The notes: a model not told the origin generated them from the letters alone. Shown: positions 44,170 through 56,590, counted from the first letter of the stretch. The stretch: DNA of 64,000 nucleotides from Costus lasius (GCA_027563935.2 CM050450.1:25407439-25471438); one strand, 5' to 3'. A program made the numbers and translations.

Positions 44170-45128
44170 TTGAAAGAAATATTGTTCAACAAGAGGAAGC
44201 TGGAAGAGCATGGAACGGTCGCACTCACTGAAGAGTGCAGTGCAATAATTCAAAATAAGTTGCCAACGAAGCTTAAGGATCTAGGGAGTTTTTCTATTCC
44301 TTGTTTGATTGGTGATATGTCTATTGACCATGCTTTGTGTGATCTACGGGCTAGTGTTAGCTTGATGCCACACTCTGTTTATAAGAAACTGGACATTGGA
44401 GATCTTAAGCCCACTTCTGTACGACATCCGGTAGGTATCTTAGAGGATGTGCATATTAAGGTTGGTAAGTTCTTTATACCTGCTGATTTTGTTGTCCTCG
44501 AGATGGAGGAGGATTCTAGACTTTCTATAATTTTAGTTCATCCCTTTTTGGTGACAGCTGGAACCATGATTGATGTTAAGAATGGGAAGCTCACTTTTAA
44601 TATAGGTGAGGATTCTATAGATTTTGATTTGATAGAAAATTTAAAGAAGCCTTCTTTCGTAGGATCCTGTTGCATGAAGTCTTGGAAGACACTTCATAGA
44701 TGACCATTGATTCTATGATGGAAAAGGATCCGCTAGAAGTGTGTCTTATTAAAGGTGATGACAGGGACAAAGAAGAGGAGGTAAACTCATATTCTGCATT
44801 GTTAAATTCTGCATCGCCACTTGAGTCCAAAAAGTTGAAAGAAGAACACTTGAGCATGCAAGAAGGTAAACCTGATGAAGGAAAGAGGTATGAATTTAAA
44901 ACTCTCCCAAGCGACCTTAGGTATGAATTTCTTGGAGAGAACTCTACTTTTCCTGTAATTATTAATGCAAATCTTAATGCTACTCAAACAGCCAGGCTTT
45001 TAAATGAACTTCAGCAACATAAGAGAGTGATTGGCTATACCCTTGATGATATAAAAGGAATTAATCCTTCTGTTTGTATGCATAGAGTATTTTTTGAAGA
45101 GGGGAGAAAGCCATCAATTGAGTATTAG
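44170..45128 (+). pseudogene. Athila-1 protease and protease-RT linker
   Basis: The protease region begins near KFLKEILFNKRKLEE and carries ALCDLRASVSLMP (44341 onward). The usual Athila active site is D-L-G-A-S, so the catalytic Gly is replaced by Arg. VVLEMEEDSRLSIILVHPFL follows, where relatives have GRPFL. A frame change near 44700 leads into the linker, with LPSDLRYEFLGENSTFPVIINANL and GYTLDDIKGINPSVCMHRVF, the standard lead-in to Athila RT. Probably inactive. Confidence 0.85.
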
Positions 45129-45146
45129 AGGAGGCTCAACCTGAAC

Positions 45147-46078
45147 ATGAAGGAGGTAGTGAAGAAGGAGATTCTTAAACTCCTGGATGCTGAAGTCATC
45201 TTTCCCATATCTGATAGCCAGTGGGTGAGCCTAGTGCATATTGTGCCGAAGAAAGGAGGGATTACTGTGATGAAAAATAAAAACAACACTCTTATTGCAA
45301 TGAGAATGGTAATAGGGTGGCGGATGTGCATTGACTATCGGAAGTTGAATGTCGTCACCCGAAAAGATCACTTTCCCCTTACTTTCGTTGATCAGATGTT
45401 GGAACACTTAGTTTGTAATTCTTATTTTTGTTATCTTGATGGATATTCTAGTTTCTTTCAGATTCCTATTCATCCTGAAGACAAGGAGAAGATGACGTCC
45501 ACGTGCCCATATGGCACTTTTGCTTATCGCCACATGTCGTTTGGACTTTGCAATGCACCCGCTACTTTTCAACGTTGCATGATGGCTATTTTTTCTGATC
45601 TTATTGAGGAAATTATAGATGTGTTTATGGATAATTTTTCCATATATGGTTATGATTTTGATATTTGCCTATCTAATATATCACGTGTGTTACAACGTTG
45701 TGAAGAGTATAATTTGGTTTTAAATTGGGAAAAGTCTCACTTTATGGTTAATGAAGGTATTGTTTTAGGGCAATTGATTTCTAATCATGGTATTGAAGTA
45801 GATAGAGAAAAGGGAGAGGTGATTGAAAAATTGCCACCACCATCTTCTGTTAAGGCAATTAGGAGTTTTATTGGTCATGCTAGTTTTTATAGACGCTTTG
45901 TTAAAGATTTTTCGAAAATTGCTTGACCTCTAACTTTATTACTTGGTAAGGTTGTTCATTTTATTTTTTAGGAGAATTGTATGATTGCTTTTCAGAAACT
46001 CAAGAAAGCTCTTACCATAGCACCCATAATTCAATCGCCTGACTGGTTGCTTCCATTTAAGCTGATGTGTGATGTCAG
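45147..46078 (+). pseudogene. Athila-1 reverse transcriptase, interrupted
   Basis: The RT reads KKEILKLLDAEVIFPISDSQWVS, WRMCIDYRKLNVVTRKDHFPL, FFQIPIHPEDKEK and TCPYGTFAYRHMSFGLCNAPATFQRCM. The catalytic box is FMDN (about 45624-45635) where Y/F-x-D-D is needed, so one metal-binding Asp is lost. It continues through GFYRRF-like sequence and, after two stops, to LPFKLMCDVSD at 46078, where Athila-2 is inserted. RNase H resumes at 53811 with [13 protein letters not shown]. Confidence 0.88.
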
Positions 46079-47986
46079 TGATGACTCAAAAATTTATAGT
46101 ATATTTTATATTAATTATTTATTTTTTTAAGTCATATTTATGCTCTTTTGCTTGTTTTTCAGCTTTATTTGTCAAATAGTTTGGAATCTACATCTTTTAT
46201 AGTTTTTGATCAATTTCAGGTAAAAAGACCTTTATTTCGATGGATTCTGAATGATTTTAATGCATATACGACATCTAATCATTAAAAGGGAATTACCAGC
46301 CAATTTTCAAGAAATTTCGAGCTCAAAGTGAAATTACGGTAGTGCCGTAATTATTATTACGGCCGTGGTTTTACTGGGACCTATACAATAAACCACGACA
46401 CCACTATGATTTATTTTCTCTACCGTGATTTCTGAAGATTTTTGCACAGAGAAGATTAAGGCACTGTAGTAAATGTTTTTATGGCCGTAATTTTATTCGG
46501 AGAGAAATTGAAGCAATCATGGCACTGCCATAAATTTTGTCACTGGTCGTAATTATTCTAGAAAAGTAAAAAGTGTAAATCATGGTACTGCCGTGATTAT
46601 TATTATGGGCCATAATTATTCCAAGATTTTGCACAGAAAAGATTACGACAATGACCTAATTTATTCCACGGTCGTAATTTTGATTTAACAACCGACTTTG
46701 CCCAAGTCTTCCACGAGTTACTATACCCAAATTTTGCGAAGCCGATTTCGGGAGATTTAGGACATGATTTCGAAATTGGAAAGAAGGGAAAGAATCTATA
46801 AGAGGAGGAGAAGATTTCAAGATAGACATCCTGAATTTTGATCCACGATAGAAGGAGAAATCAGGGAGATCGCCGCCGCCTTATGGTTCTTCACTGAAAG
46901 ACGTACAGAGCATCTTAGACGGCGATATTTTCAGGGAATCTGCGCTTGAGGAAGGAGAAGACGAACAAAAAATTTTAGAACGAAAGGAGTTCGATCGGAG
47001 GAGGAATCAACAAAAACGTGGGTGCAGCTACTATTCACCGTGTTTCTTCATAGAAAATTATGGGTGGTGATTTATTTCACACCCATGTAACAGTAACTCT
47101 ATCTTTTTCTCCTTCTTTGAATTCTGATTTTTCTGAAATGATATATTATTGTAAAACTCTTACCATGATGCGTAAAAACCTTTTTGGGATAGGGGGGAGT
47201 AATCCTCTTAATTTCTGAAATAAATAGATAATCTCTATTTTGTCATATGTTCTTCGATATGATAATTTTACTTAAGTGATAATTATCTTTAATCTTTTCT
47301 AGATTTAGAATATCAGCATGTTTTAGAGTTTGTAACATGTACTGAGAGGTGACTTACAAAACTAGGAACCCTTAAATTATGTTTTAGGAACTTATGCTAT
47401 GATAATAGGTTTGTTCTTAATTCCTGATTTTTTTATGCTTGAATTCTTGTTGATAATTTGATCTAGAAATTTTTATTGAAATAGACATAAAAATATGTAC
47501 CAAGAGATGATTTGGATTGTTAAAAACCCTTAAATAAAACCTATGAAATTAAGATATGAGAATATTTAATTTTGCTTGAGATGTTGACACTGAGAGTTAA
47601 GCCACGAGAGTGATTTTAACTTTCTTTATCTATTTTATTTATTTTAAATACTGAATAGCAAGTCACGAGAGTGAAAGTTGTTCGGTGTAAATTGTTCATC
47701 CGAGAGGAGACAATTTCTTTATTAGTAAATTTCATCTTTACCATAAGAAGAAAAACTGACAAACACAAATTTATATCTAATCATAGAAATTAAGGAGGAT
47801 GAAACCCTAGTCCCAAACTTTCTCTCTCTGATAATCTGTAGCAATTTCCATTCGTTTGCTTATGACTTATTACAAATCGGTTCACTTAGCTAGTGAGAAC
47901 ATAATTACTTGGTACTTAACACATAGATCCTTGTGGGTTCGATATCTTTTATTACTTCGAGTATCCGTGCACTTGCGAACACATCA
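46079..47986 (+). repeat. Athila-2 5' LTR
   Basis: The 1908-bp LTR starts tgatgactca and ends acacatca. It carries about five decayed palindromic units (about 46325-46690, for example acggtagtgccgta) and a ctataagagg TATA-like word near 46796. No gene is visible; the open frame at 47856-48080 crosses the LTR edge. Confidence 0.88.
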
Positions 47987-47992
47987 AGTTTT

Positions 47993-48010
47993 TGGCGCCG
48001 TTGCCGAGGA
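47993..48010 (+). promoter_or_regulatory. Athila-2 primer binding site (tRNA-Asp type)
   Basis: tggcgccgttgccgagga matches the Athila primer site with a single change. Confidence 0.9.
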
Positions 48011-48179
48011 CCTTAGTTTTTTTAATATCAAGATAGTTGATAGTATTGCTAGACTAAGCTTTGTTTTCTGTTTTTGCTAGTTTTGAATTTTCATAAGCTG
48101 TGATTTTTAAAATTAGAACATTATTCTGTTTTCTGCTATTTTCTGAAATTATGAGTTTATTTGATTTTTCTACTTGTTT

Positions 48180-49974
48180 ATGCCCAGGACCCTTAGATCA
48201 GGACCACTAGTTCTGTTAGATCCTGAAATTAATAAAACTTTGAGATTGCGTAGAAAACTCAGGTTTGAAGAAAAGAAGGAAGAAGAATTGATTATGGAAG
48301 AAAGAAGATCACTCAGGGATTATGTAGCACCGAATCCATAAGGGATACATTCTAGCATAGCTAGGCCGGCAATAGAGGCTAATAACTTGGAAATTAAATC
48401 AATTTGGAGGATCACCACTTGAGGATCCTAATCAACATCTCGCTCTTTTTCTTGAATATTGTGACACCATTAAGATTAATGGTGTATCAAGTAATACTTT
48501 GAAACTAAGACTATTTCCTTTCTCTCTCAGGGATAGAGTACGTGCTTGGCTATAGTCCCATCCGACTGGAACTTTCACTACATGGGATCAAGTTTCAAAT
48601 GCATTCTTGATGAAGTACTTTTCACTAAGTAAAATGATCTAGTTGAGAAATCAAATCACCAGTTTTCCACAGAGGGATGGCGAGTCGCTGAATGAAGCAT
48701 GGGAGCATTTCAATGAATTACAACGGAAGTGCCCTCACCATGGCTTAGAAAAATGGCTTTTGATTCATAATTTCTATAATGGTTTACTTTATAGTACTCA
48801 CCTCACTGTTGATGCTGCTGCAGGTGGAGCTCTTATGAACAAGACCATTAATGATGCTTTTACTTTGATTGAGGAGAAATCTCTCAACAATAACCAGTGG
48901 GCCATCGAAAGAGGAGTGTTATATTATCCTCCGCATGGTAAGAATGAGAATGATGGATGACGTACCTTGGCTGAAAAGGTAGACTCTTTGGTTAATAGAT
49001 TTCATTCTTTTCATATGCAATCTGCTGTGGTTTCATCGTCGGTTACTTGTGATATATGTGGAAATCAAGGGCATTATTCTGAAGAGTGTAGAGTCATTGC
49101 TGAATAGGGTGTAGAACAAGTGAATGCTGTAGGGGGTTACAATCAAGATAGAAATAATGACCCTTACTCTAATACATACCACCCTTGATGGAGGAATCAT
49201 CCAAATTTGTCATGGAAAAGTAATTAGGGGGCACAAGCGGATTCTAGACCACAATTTCAACCTAGAAACACTAATCATAATCCACCTAAGTCTAGTTTAG
49301 AGGAAATGTTTGAGAAATTTATGAGTACTAAAATGAAACAAAATGAAGATGTGAATGAGACCCCCAAACAAATTAACTCTGGAATGGATAGCATGAATTC
49401 TAGGATGGAAAATATGAGTGCCCACACCAAAATTCTATAGAATCAAATTGCACAACAAGCTAGTACATCTTATAGACCCCTAAGGAAATTGCCTGCTAAA
49501 CCTGAACTGAACCCTAGGGAACATTGTAATGCTATAACTACTAGGAGTGGGAAACAATTAGATGAACCAAAGGGTAGACTTAAGAATGATGATGAGGAAG
49601 AGCCTGACATTGAACCTAGCAATGAGCCAGTCTTAGAAACACCACCTGTACATGTACATGTACATGTGTTGTCCCACCCTAGTTTGCCACCTCATAAGGG
49701 TGATGAACCTAAGGGTGATAAGCCATGTCAACCTATTATTCCTAGACCTAGCTCACCTGCTCCATATAGGCCACCTATACCCTTTTCCCAGAGATTTGTG
49801 CATGCTAAGTTAGATAAGCAATTTGGGAAATTTCTTAATATTTTAAAAAAACTTTATATTAATATTCCATTTACTAATGCTTTGTCTCAAATGCCCACTT
49901 ATGCTAAATTCTTAAAAGAAATTTTGTCTAACAAAAGAAAAAATAGAGGACTACAGCACTGTGGAATTAACTAA
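48180..49974 (+). pseudogene. Athila-2 gag
   Basis: The start ATG at 48180 gives MPRTLRSGPLVLLDPE. A TAA (VAPNP*GIHS) and a small deletion with frameshift near 48400 follow, then the capsid (ALFLEYCDTIKINGVS, FSLRDRVRAWL, TWDQVSNAF). After a further stop comes NQITSFPQRDGESLNEAWEHF, KCPHHGLEKWLLIHNFYNGL and VDAAAGGALMN. The knuckle is CDICGNQGHYSEEC (near 49050-49091). The C-terminal part from 49489 includes HCNAITTRSGKQLDE and a proline-rich segment. Coding is lost at several points. Confidence 0.87.
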
Positions 49975-50560
49975 GGAGTGTAGTGCCATCATTCAAAACA
50001 AATTGCCACCAAAATTAAAGGATCCAGGTAATCTCTCTATCCCTTACTTGATTGGAGACATGGCTTTTGACTGAGCCTTATGTGATCTTGGGGCTAGTGT
50101 GAGTTTAATATCTTTATTTGTTTGCAGGAAACTGGACATGGGAGAGCCGAAACTGACTTCTATTTCTCTGCAGCTCACTGACCATTCGGTTAAGTATCCC
50201 ATTGGAATTCTTGAAGATGTTCCAATTCAGGTTAGTAAATATTTTGTTCCAGCAAACTTTGTAGTTTTAGAGATGGAGGAGGATGCTAAAATTTCAATCA
50301 TACTTGGTAGACCATTCTTAGCCACAACAAGGGCAATCATTGATGTAAAGAACGGTAAACTCACCCTTAATATTGGTGAAAACATAATTGAGTTTGATTT
50401 AAATGAATCTATGAAGAAACCATCATATGCTGGATTTTGTTGTAGTATTCATGCTGTAGATGACATAGATTATGATCTTAAAGCTTTGTTTGATGAACCT
50501 TCTGAATCTGAAACTCATGATTTATTAGATTGCGTTTTAAGTAATGATCAAGAAAATTAG
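49975..50560 (+). pseudogene. Athila-2 protease
   Basis: Read across a frame change near 49960, the sequence gives ECSAIIQNKLPPKLKDPG, IGDMAFD*ALCDLGASVSLIS (near 50060-50110) and, after divergence, KLDMGEPKLTSISLQLTDHS. IILGRPFLATTRAIIDVKNGKLTLNIGEN is well kept. Here the D-L-G-A-S active site is intact, unlike in Athila-1, but a TGA lies just before it. Confidence 0.85.
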
Positions 50561-50584
50561 GAAGAAAAATTTCCAAAAGTTGAA

Positions 50585-53403
50585 TTGAAATCTCTACCAA
50601 ACAATCTTCGTTATGAATTTCTTGTACCCAATTCTACTTACCCTATTATTGTTGATGCACAACTTGATGAAAGAGAGACTGATTTGCTTCTAAAGGAGTT
50701 GAGAATTCATATGAAGGTAATTGGGTATTCCATTGATGATTTAAAGGGAATTAACCCCTTTTTTTGTATGCATGGGATTCTTATGGAGGAGTAACACAAA
50801 CCACATGTGGATTTTCAAAGAAGGCTTAACCCCTCTATGAAAGAAGTTGTGAAGAAGGAGGTTTTGAAATTACTTGATGTAGGTGTTATCTATCCTATCT
50901 CTAAGAGTGAATGAGTAAGTCCTGTTCATTGTGTTCCTAAAAAAGGGGGTGTGACTGTAAAGAATAATAAAGATGATGAATTAATTCCTGTTAGGACAGT
51001 AACTAGTTGGCGCATGTGCATTGATTATAGGAAATTGAATGCAGCCACTAGGAAAGATTATTTCCCCTTACCTTTTATTGATCAAATGGTTGAAAGGCTT
51101 ACTAATCATTCTTATTTTTGTTTTTTAGATGGGTATTCTGGATTTTTTTTTCAAATTCCCATTCATCCTGATGACCAAGATAAGACCACTTTTACATGCC
51201 CATATGGTACTTTTGCCTATAGGAGGATGCCTTTTGGTTTATGTAATGCACTTACTACTTTTCAAAGATGTATGATGGCTATATTTTCAGATTTTGTTGA
51301 GGATTTCATGGATGTTTTTATGGATGACTTCTCTGTTTATGGTTTTTCTTTTGATGATTGTTTGGCTAACTTGTCTCTAGTTTTGCAGAGGTATTAAGAA
51401 ACTAATCTTGTGCTTAACTAGGAAAAATGTCATTTCATGGTTAGGCAGGGAATAGTTTTGGAAAACTTAGTTTCAGAGAGAGGGATAGAAGTTGATAAAG
51501 CCAAGATTGAAGTGATTGAGAAGTTGATGCTGCCCACCATAGTCAAGGAGATCAGAAGTTTTTTGGGACATGCAGGATTCTACCGGCGTTTCATTAAGGA
51601 TTTCTCTAAACTCGCTAGACCACTTACTAATTTGCTTTGTAAATATGTCAAATTTTCTTTTGATGAAAGGTGTTTATCTGCTTTTCAGGATTTGAAGAAG
51701 GCTCTGATATCAGCACCTATCATGCAGCCACTAGACTAGAGTTTGCCTTTCAACCTTATGTGTGATGCTAGTGATTGTGCAGTAAGAGCAGTGCTAGGTC
51801 AAAGGAAAGAAAAGAAGCCTTATGTCATCTACTATGCTAGCCAAACCTTAGATGAAACACAGAGGAATTACACTACCACTGAAAAAGAACTCTTGGCCAT
51901 TGTTTTTGCTTTTGATAAATTCAGGTCATATTTGATTAATTCTAAGGTTGTGGTACATATAGATCATGCAGCGGTAAAGTATTTGATACAGAAAAAAGAC
52001 AGTAAATCACGCCTTCTCAGATGGATTTTACTTTTGCAAGAATTTGATATGGAGATCAAAGATAAGAAGTTAGCAGAAAATTTTGTTGCAGATCACCTTT
52101 CTTGGATAATGATAGATGTAGATAAAGGTGACATAATTAATGATTCCTTTCCTGATGATCAACTCTTAGCCATTGAACAGATCAAAGCTCCATGGTATGC
52201 TGATATAGAGAATTATTTAGTTGCTAATATTTTTCCTCTTGATTTGAGTTATCAAGGAAAGAAGAAATTCTTATCTAAGGTAAAACATTATTTTTAGGAT
52301 GAGCCTTATGTATTTAGAAGATGTGCAAATGGGATTTTTAGGATATTGTACCTGAGGAAGAAATCATGGATATCCTATTTTAGTATGATGGATCATCTCT
52401 TGGAGGGCATGCTATTACTCAGAAGATTGCTATTAAGGTTTTGCAATCTGGATTTTATTGGCCTTCAATTTTTTAAGGATGGTAGAAATTTTATATTGTC
52501 TTGTGATAGATGTTAAAAGGCAGGAAAGATTAACAGAAGGAATGAGATGCCACTGGCTACTATACTTGAGGTTGAGATATTCGATGTTTGAGGGATGCTT
52601 CTCCTACTAATGATTCTAGAGTAGTTGTAAAATTGTTCAAGAAGATTATTTTTCCACGATTTGGAACGCCAAGAGTTGTGATTAGTGATGAAGGCTCACA
52701 CTTTATAGAACATAAATTCTCAGCTTTACTTAAGAAATATGGCGTTAATCATAGAGTTACAACACCTTATCATCCCAAACAAGTGGATAAGTTGAGATAT
52801 CGAACAGAGAGATTAAGGGGATTTTGGACAAAACTGTGTCACAAACAAGAAAGGACTGGCCTTCTAAACTTGATGATGCACTTTGGGCATATAGGATTGC
52901 TGACAAAACACCGATAGGTATGTCTCCTTTTTAGTTGGTTTATGGTAAATCATGTCATCTACCTGTAGAGCTCGAGCATAAGGAGTTCTGGGCAATCAAG
53001 AGACTTGAAGAACGCGGGGGAAAAACGAATGTTATAATTGTACAAGCTAGATGAAATTAGACTCCCCGCTTATGAAAACGCAAGGATTTATAAAGAGAGT
53101 ACAAAAAGGTGGCATGATCGACATATTCTCAGGAAGGAATTTCAACCAGGTGACTTTGTTCTTTTATTTAATTCAAGATTAAAACTTTTTCCTGGTAAAC
53201 TTAAGTCTCAATGGTCCGGCCCTTGTCAGGTTCGAAAAACTTATCCCTATGGAGCTGTGAACATATGGAGTGACAAAACAGGGGAATTCAAAGTTAATGG
53301 TTAGAGGTTAAAACATTATTTCAAGGAGGAACAAGACGAAGAAAGAACGAAATTGCAACTCAAGGAGCCGCGATCAGATTTAAGTGCAGAAGGGTCAAGC
53401 TAG
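50585..53403 (+). pseudogene. Athila-2 RT, RNase H and integrase
   Basis: After the linker (LPNNLRYEFLVPNSTYPI), RT shows WRMCIDYRKLNAATRKDYFPLPF, FAYRRMPFGLCNA and FMDDFSVYG, so the catalytic Asp pair is present. One Phe codon is added in GFFFQIP, within a run of T. Stops lie near 50913, 51396, 51418 and 51738. RNase H has [33 protein letters not shown] and VHIDHAA. Integrase begins near 52300 and is broken: the core Asp in VISDEGSHF and the KYGVNHRVTTPYHP segment are there, then a frame change. The C-terminal [24 protein letters not shown] end closes near 53300-53403. Nonfunctional. Confidence 0.87.
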
Positions 53404-53805
53404 TGACCTAAAACTTAGCGCTTCTTGGGAGGTAACCCAAGCACTCTTACTTTAGTTTGTTTTATTTTTATTTTTGCATACTAATTTTTCTTTTTTCCTT
53501 TTTGTAGGTGAGTCTAAGTTAATTTTTATAACGAAACGATAATTTTGGAAATTTTTGCACATATTACGGTAGGGCCGTAATTATTTTAACGGGCCGTAAT
53601 TTTGCATTACTTTCGACTAGAGAATTTTATGGCACCGCCGTAATTATTTTCACGGACTATAATTTTGCTTTCGACCAAAGAATTTTATAGCACCACCGTA
53701 ATTATTTTTATTGTCCGTAATTTGTAGTTGATTCTTTCTAGAGAGTTTTACAGTAGGGGTGTAAAATATTTTATACCCATGATTATTTTGTCAAAAAAAT
53801 AAGCG
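53404..53805 (+). other. Athila-2 post-pol tail
   Basis: It opens with ttagcgcttcttgggaggtaacc, nearly the same as the post-pol start in Athila-1 (55565). Then come about three palindromic units (53560-53760) such as acggtagggccgtaatt. The element is cut off here, before any env-like ORF. Confidence 0.75.
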
Positions 53806-53810
53806 TCCAT

Positions 53811-55532
53811 GCCATAGGGGCTGTTCTTGGACAACGTAAAGAGAAGAGGTTGCACGCTATAGATTATGCGAGCAGAACATTGGACGACATGCATATCAAT
53901 TATGCAACCACAGAGAAGGAGTTTCTAGCTATTATTTTTGCATTCAATAAATCTAGATCTTATCTTATTGACTCTAAAGTAGTTGTTTATATAGATTATG
54001 CGGCCATTAGGTATCTTATGAGTAAGAAGGATTTCAAATCAAGATTGATCAGATGTATCCTTCTACTGCAAGAATTCGACTTGGAGATCAAGGATAAGAA
54101 GGGCGCGAAAAACTATGTTGCTGATCATTTGTCGCACCTTATTCAGGAAGATGGAGTGCAGAAAGTTACCGAGCATGAGATTGATGATGCCTTTATTGAC
54201 GAGCTTCTCTTTGCTATCGCAAGAATTGATGCTCCGTGGTATGCTGATTTTGTAAATTATTTGGTGTCTAATATTTTACCTGCTGACTTAAATTATCAGG
54301 GTAGAAAGAGATTCTTGTCAGAGGTAAGACATTATTTCTGGGAGGATCCTTTTCTATTTAAGAGATATGCATAAGGGTTATACAGGAGATGTCTGCCAGA
54401 GGAAGACGTTAAGGATGTACTCTTTCATTGCCATGGTTTTGCTTATGGAGGACATGCCAGTTCGTCCAAGACTGCTTTCAAAGTGCTTCAGTCAGGTTTC
54501 TTCTTGCTGACTCTTTTTAAAGATGCTTGGAATTTTGTTCTTTCCTGTGATGAATGCTAGAGGACAGGAAACATATCTAGACATGATGAGATGCCACTAA
54601 GTAATATTTTGAAAATACAGATATTTGATGTGTGGGGAATTGATTACATGGGTCCCTTCCCAACCTCATGTGGTAATAAGTACATCCTTGTAGCAGTTGA
54701 TTACGTGTCAAAGTGGGTTGAAGCTATAGCGGCTCTGACCGATGATTCTCGCATAGTTATCAAGTTGTTCGGTAGGATAATATTTCCGAGGTTTGGAGTT
54801 CCACGAGTTGTTATAAGTGATGCTAGATCCCACTTTATGGAGCAAAAACTCTCTGCACTGTTGAGTAAATATGGGGTGAAGCATAAAGTATCAACTCCTT
54901 ATCACCCGCAAACAAGTGGTTAGGTAGAAATTTACAACAAGGAATTAAAGAGGATCCTTGAAAAAACTATTTCTCGGTCAAGAAAAGATTGGTCTATGAA
55001 GCTGGATGATACTTTATGGGCATATCGGACTGCATTTAAGACTCCAATTAGTATGTCACCTTATCAGCTTGTATATGGTAAATCATGTTATCTCCCGGTT
55101 GAATTGGAAAATAAAACTTTTGGGTGATAAAGACTCTAAATTAAGATTTGAAATCTGTTGGGGAGAAAAGCATGTTACAAATTGATGAACTGAAAGAAAT
55201 CAGGATGAATGCATATGAGAGCGTATGGATCTACAAGGAAAGAACTAAGAAGTGGCATGACCGCCACATTGTTAGGAAGGATTTTCAGGAAGGTGATCTT
55301 ATTTTATTTTTTAACTCTAGATTAAGGCTCTTTCCTGGGGGAAACTTAGAACAAGGTGGTTAGGTCCTTTCAAAGTTGTTAAAGTTTATCCTTATGGCGC
55401 TATTGAAATTTGGAGTGAAAGAACAAGAACCTTCATAGTTAATGGTGAACGCCTGAAACATTACTATATGTCAGAACCTATTGAAGAAGGTGTAAACCAG
55501 AAGCTCTCAGATCCTCCACCACTAGCACAATG
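53811..55532 (+). pseudogene. Athila-1 RNase H and integrase
   Basis: RNase H resumes with [39 protein letters not shown] and VYIDYAA (the usual His of VHIDH is Tyr). Integrase follows with FHCHGFAYGGH and SCDEC (the HHCC site), [22 protein letters not shown] and [18 protein letters not shown], then a TAG and [12 protein letters not shown] and E positions can be placed. The segment [24 protein letters not shown] and the C-terminal [11 protein letters not shown] follow after frame changes near 55125. The pol end is near 55532. No function is expected. Confidence 0.87.
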
Positions 55533-56590
55533 ATGATGATCTTTGGTCGAGCTATCAACATTAAACTTAGCGCTTCTTGAGAGGCAACCCAAGCACTCTT
55601 ACTCTTGTTTTTCTTATTTGATTTACTTTATTTTTGCATATTTTTGAGTTTTTCTAATACTAATTCTTGTTTTTTTGTGTTGTAGGAGTGTTCTAAGTTG
55701 AGTTCACGTCAAAACGGTAATTTTTGAAGTTTACGCAAAAAAATACGGCCCTATCGTATTTATTTTTACTGCCGTATTTTTGGGTTACTGTGAAACAGAA
55801 TGTTTTACAGGTGTGGCATATTTCTTTTCACACCCGTATTTTTTATATAAAAATTTTTTTTACGGGGGTACCGTATTTATTTTCACACCCATACTTTCAG
55901 AAAATTTCTTTACAGAATATTTTACCGGGGTGCTGTATTTATTTTCACACCCCATACTTTCTTTGATCATTTTTACAGAATATTTCACGGGGGTGCCATA
56001 TTTAATTTTATGGCTGTATTTTTGCTAGTTATCCTTACAGAATGTTTTATGGTAGTGTCATATTTCTTTTCACAGGCATAATTTTATTGGTTTTCTTTAC
56101 AGAATGTTTCACGACACGGCTGTATTTATTTTCACAGCCATATTTTCATTTGCCTATATATATACCCGACCGTATTTTCTAGGGTTTTTCCCGTTTTCTT
56201 CTTGCATTTGCGTCATTTCTTCAGATCAGACTTCTTCCAACCTTCCAAATTGCTCGGCGACCTCCTCCGATCATTTTTCGGTCATCTACGAGCCACATTC
56301 CGGCGGTTCGAAGCCTGGATTTGGTACAAAAAATTGAGTTCCACTAAATTCTGTCGGTCTTCATTTTTCGTTGCCAGATCTTCATTTGAGCTGCTATTTG
56401 CTTTCTGAAGCTTCAATTAAGCTAGAAGATCTCTCCCCTGAAGTTTTCAAAGACCAATTTCACCTAGAAGGATCACATTCGAGCGTTGCAGTTTGAGCTT
56501 CGTCTGTTTCCAGTGCCCTGTTCACAGTTTTGGGTAATGCTTCTGTTCTCAACTTCTAAAGTTCAATTTATCTCATCCTTATTACCTAAA
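55533..56590 (+). promoter_or_regulatory. Athila-1 pol/env-like spacer with LTR-like promoter module
   Basis: This 1.06 kb spacer holds no gene. About six palindromic units (55740-56150: tacggccctatcgta, cacgggggtgccata and so on) are followed by a strong TATA-like run, ctatatatata at 56154-56164, and a CT-rich stretch before the env-like ATG at 56591. The order repeats-TATA-transcribed region copies that of the element's own LTR. An internal promoter for the third ORF is an inference. Confidence 0.4.

Larger units (their letters stand above)
46079..53805 (+). mobile_element. Athila-2: Athila-like element, 3' truncated, nested in Athila-1
   Basis: The 5' LTR (46079-47986), PBS, gag, protease, RT, RNase H and integrase are present, but the env-like ORF and the 3' LTR are missing. 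The element stops in its post-pol palindromic repeats near 53790-53805 and Athila-1 coding sequence resumes at 53811. About 1.9 kb of LTR has no partner, so its age cannot be dated by LTR comparison. Its proteins differ clearly from those of Athila-1, so it belongs to a different subfamily, closer in LTR type to Athila-0 and Athila-3. Confidence 0.85.

Noticed and set aside
55724..56337. Phe/Tyr-rich membrane protein frames upstream of the env-like ORF
   Set aside because: They are readings through the tandem palindromic repeats (tttatttttcac words) and are not conserved.
56486..56590. Longer N-terminus for the env-like ORF (start at 56486)
   Set aside because: The ATG at 56591 begins the basic, proline-rich start typical of the family; the upstream codons look like leader sequence.
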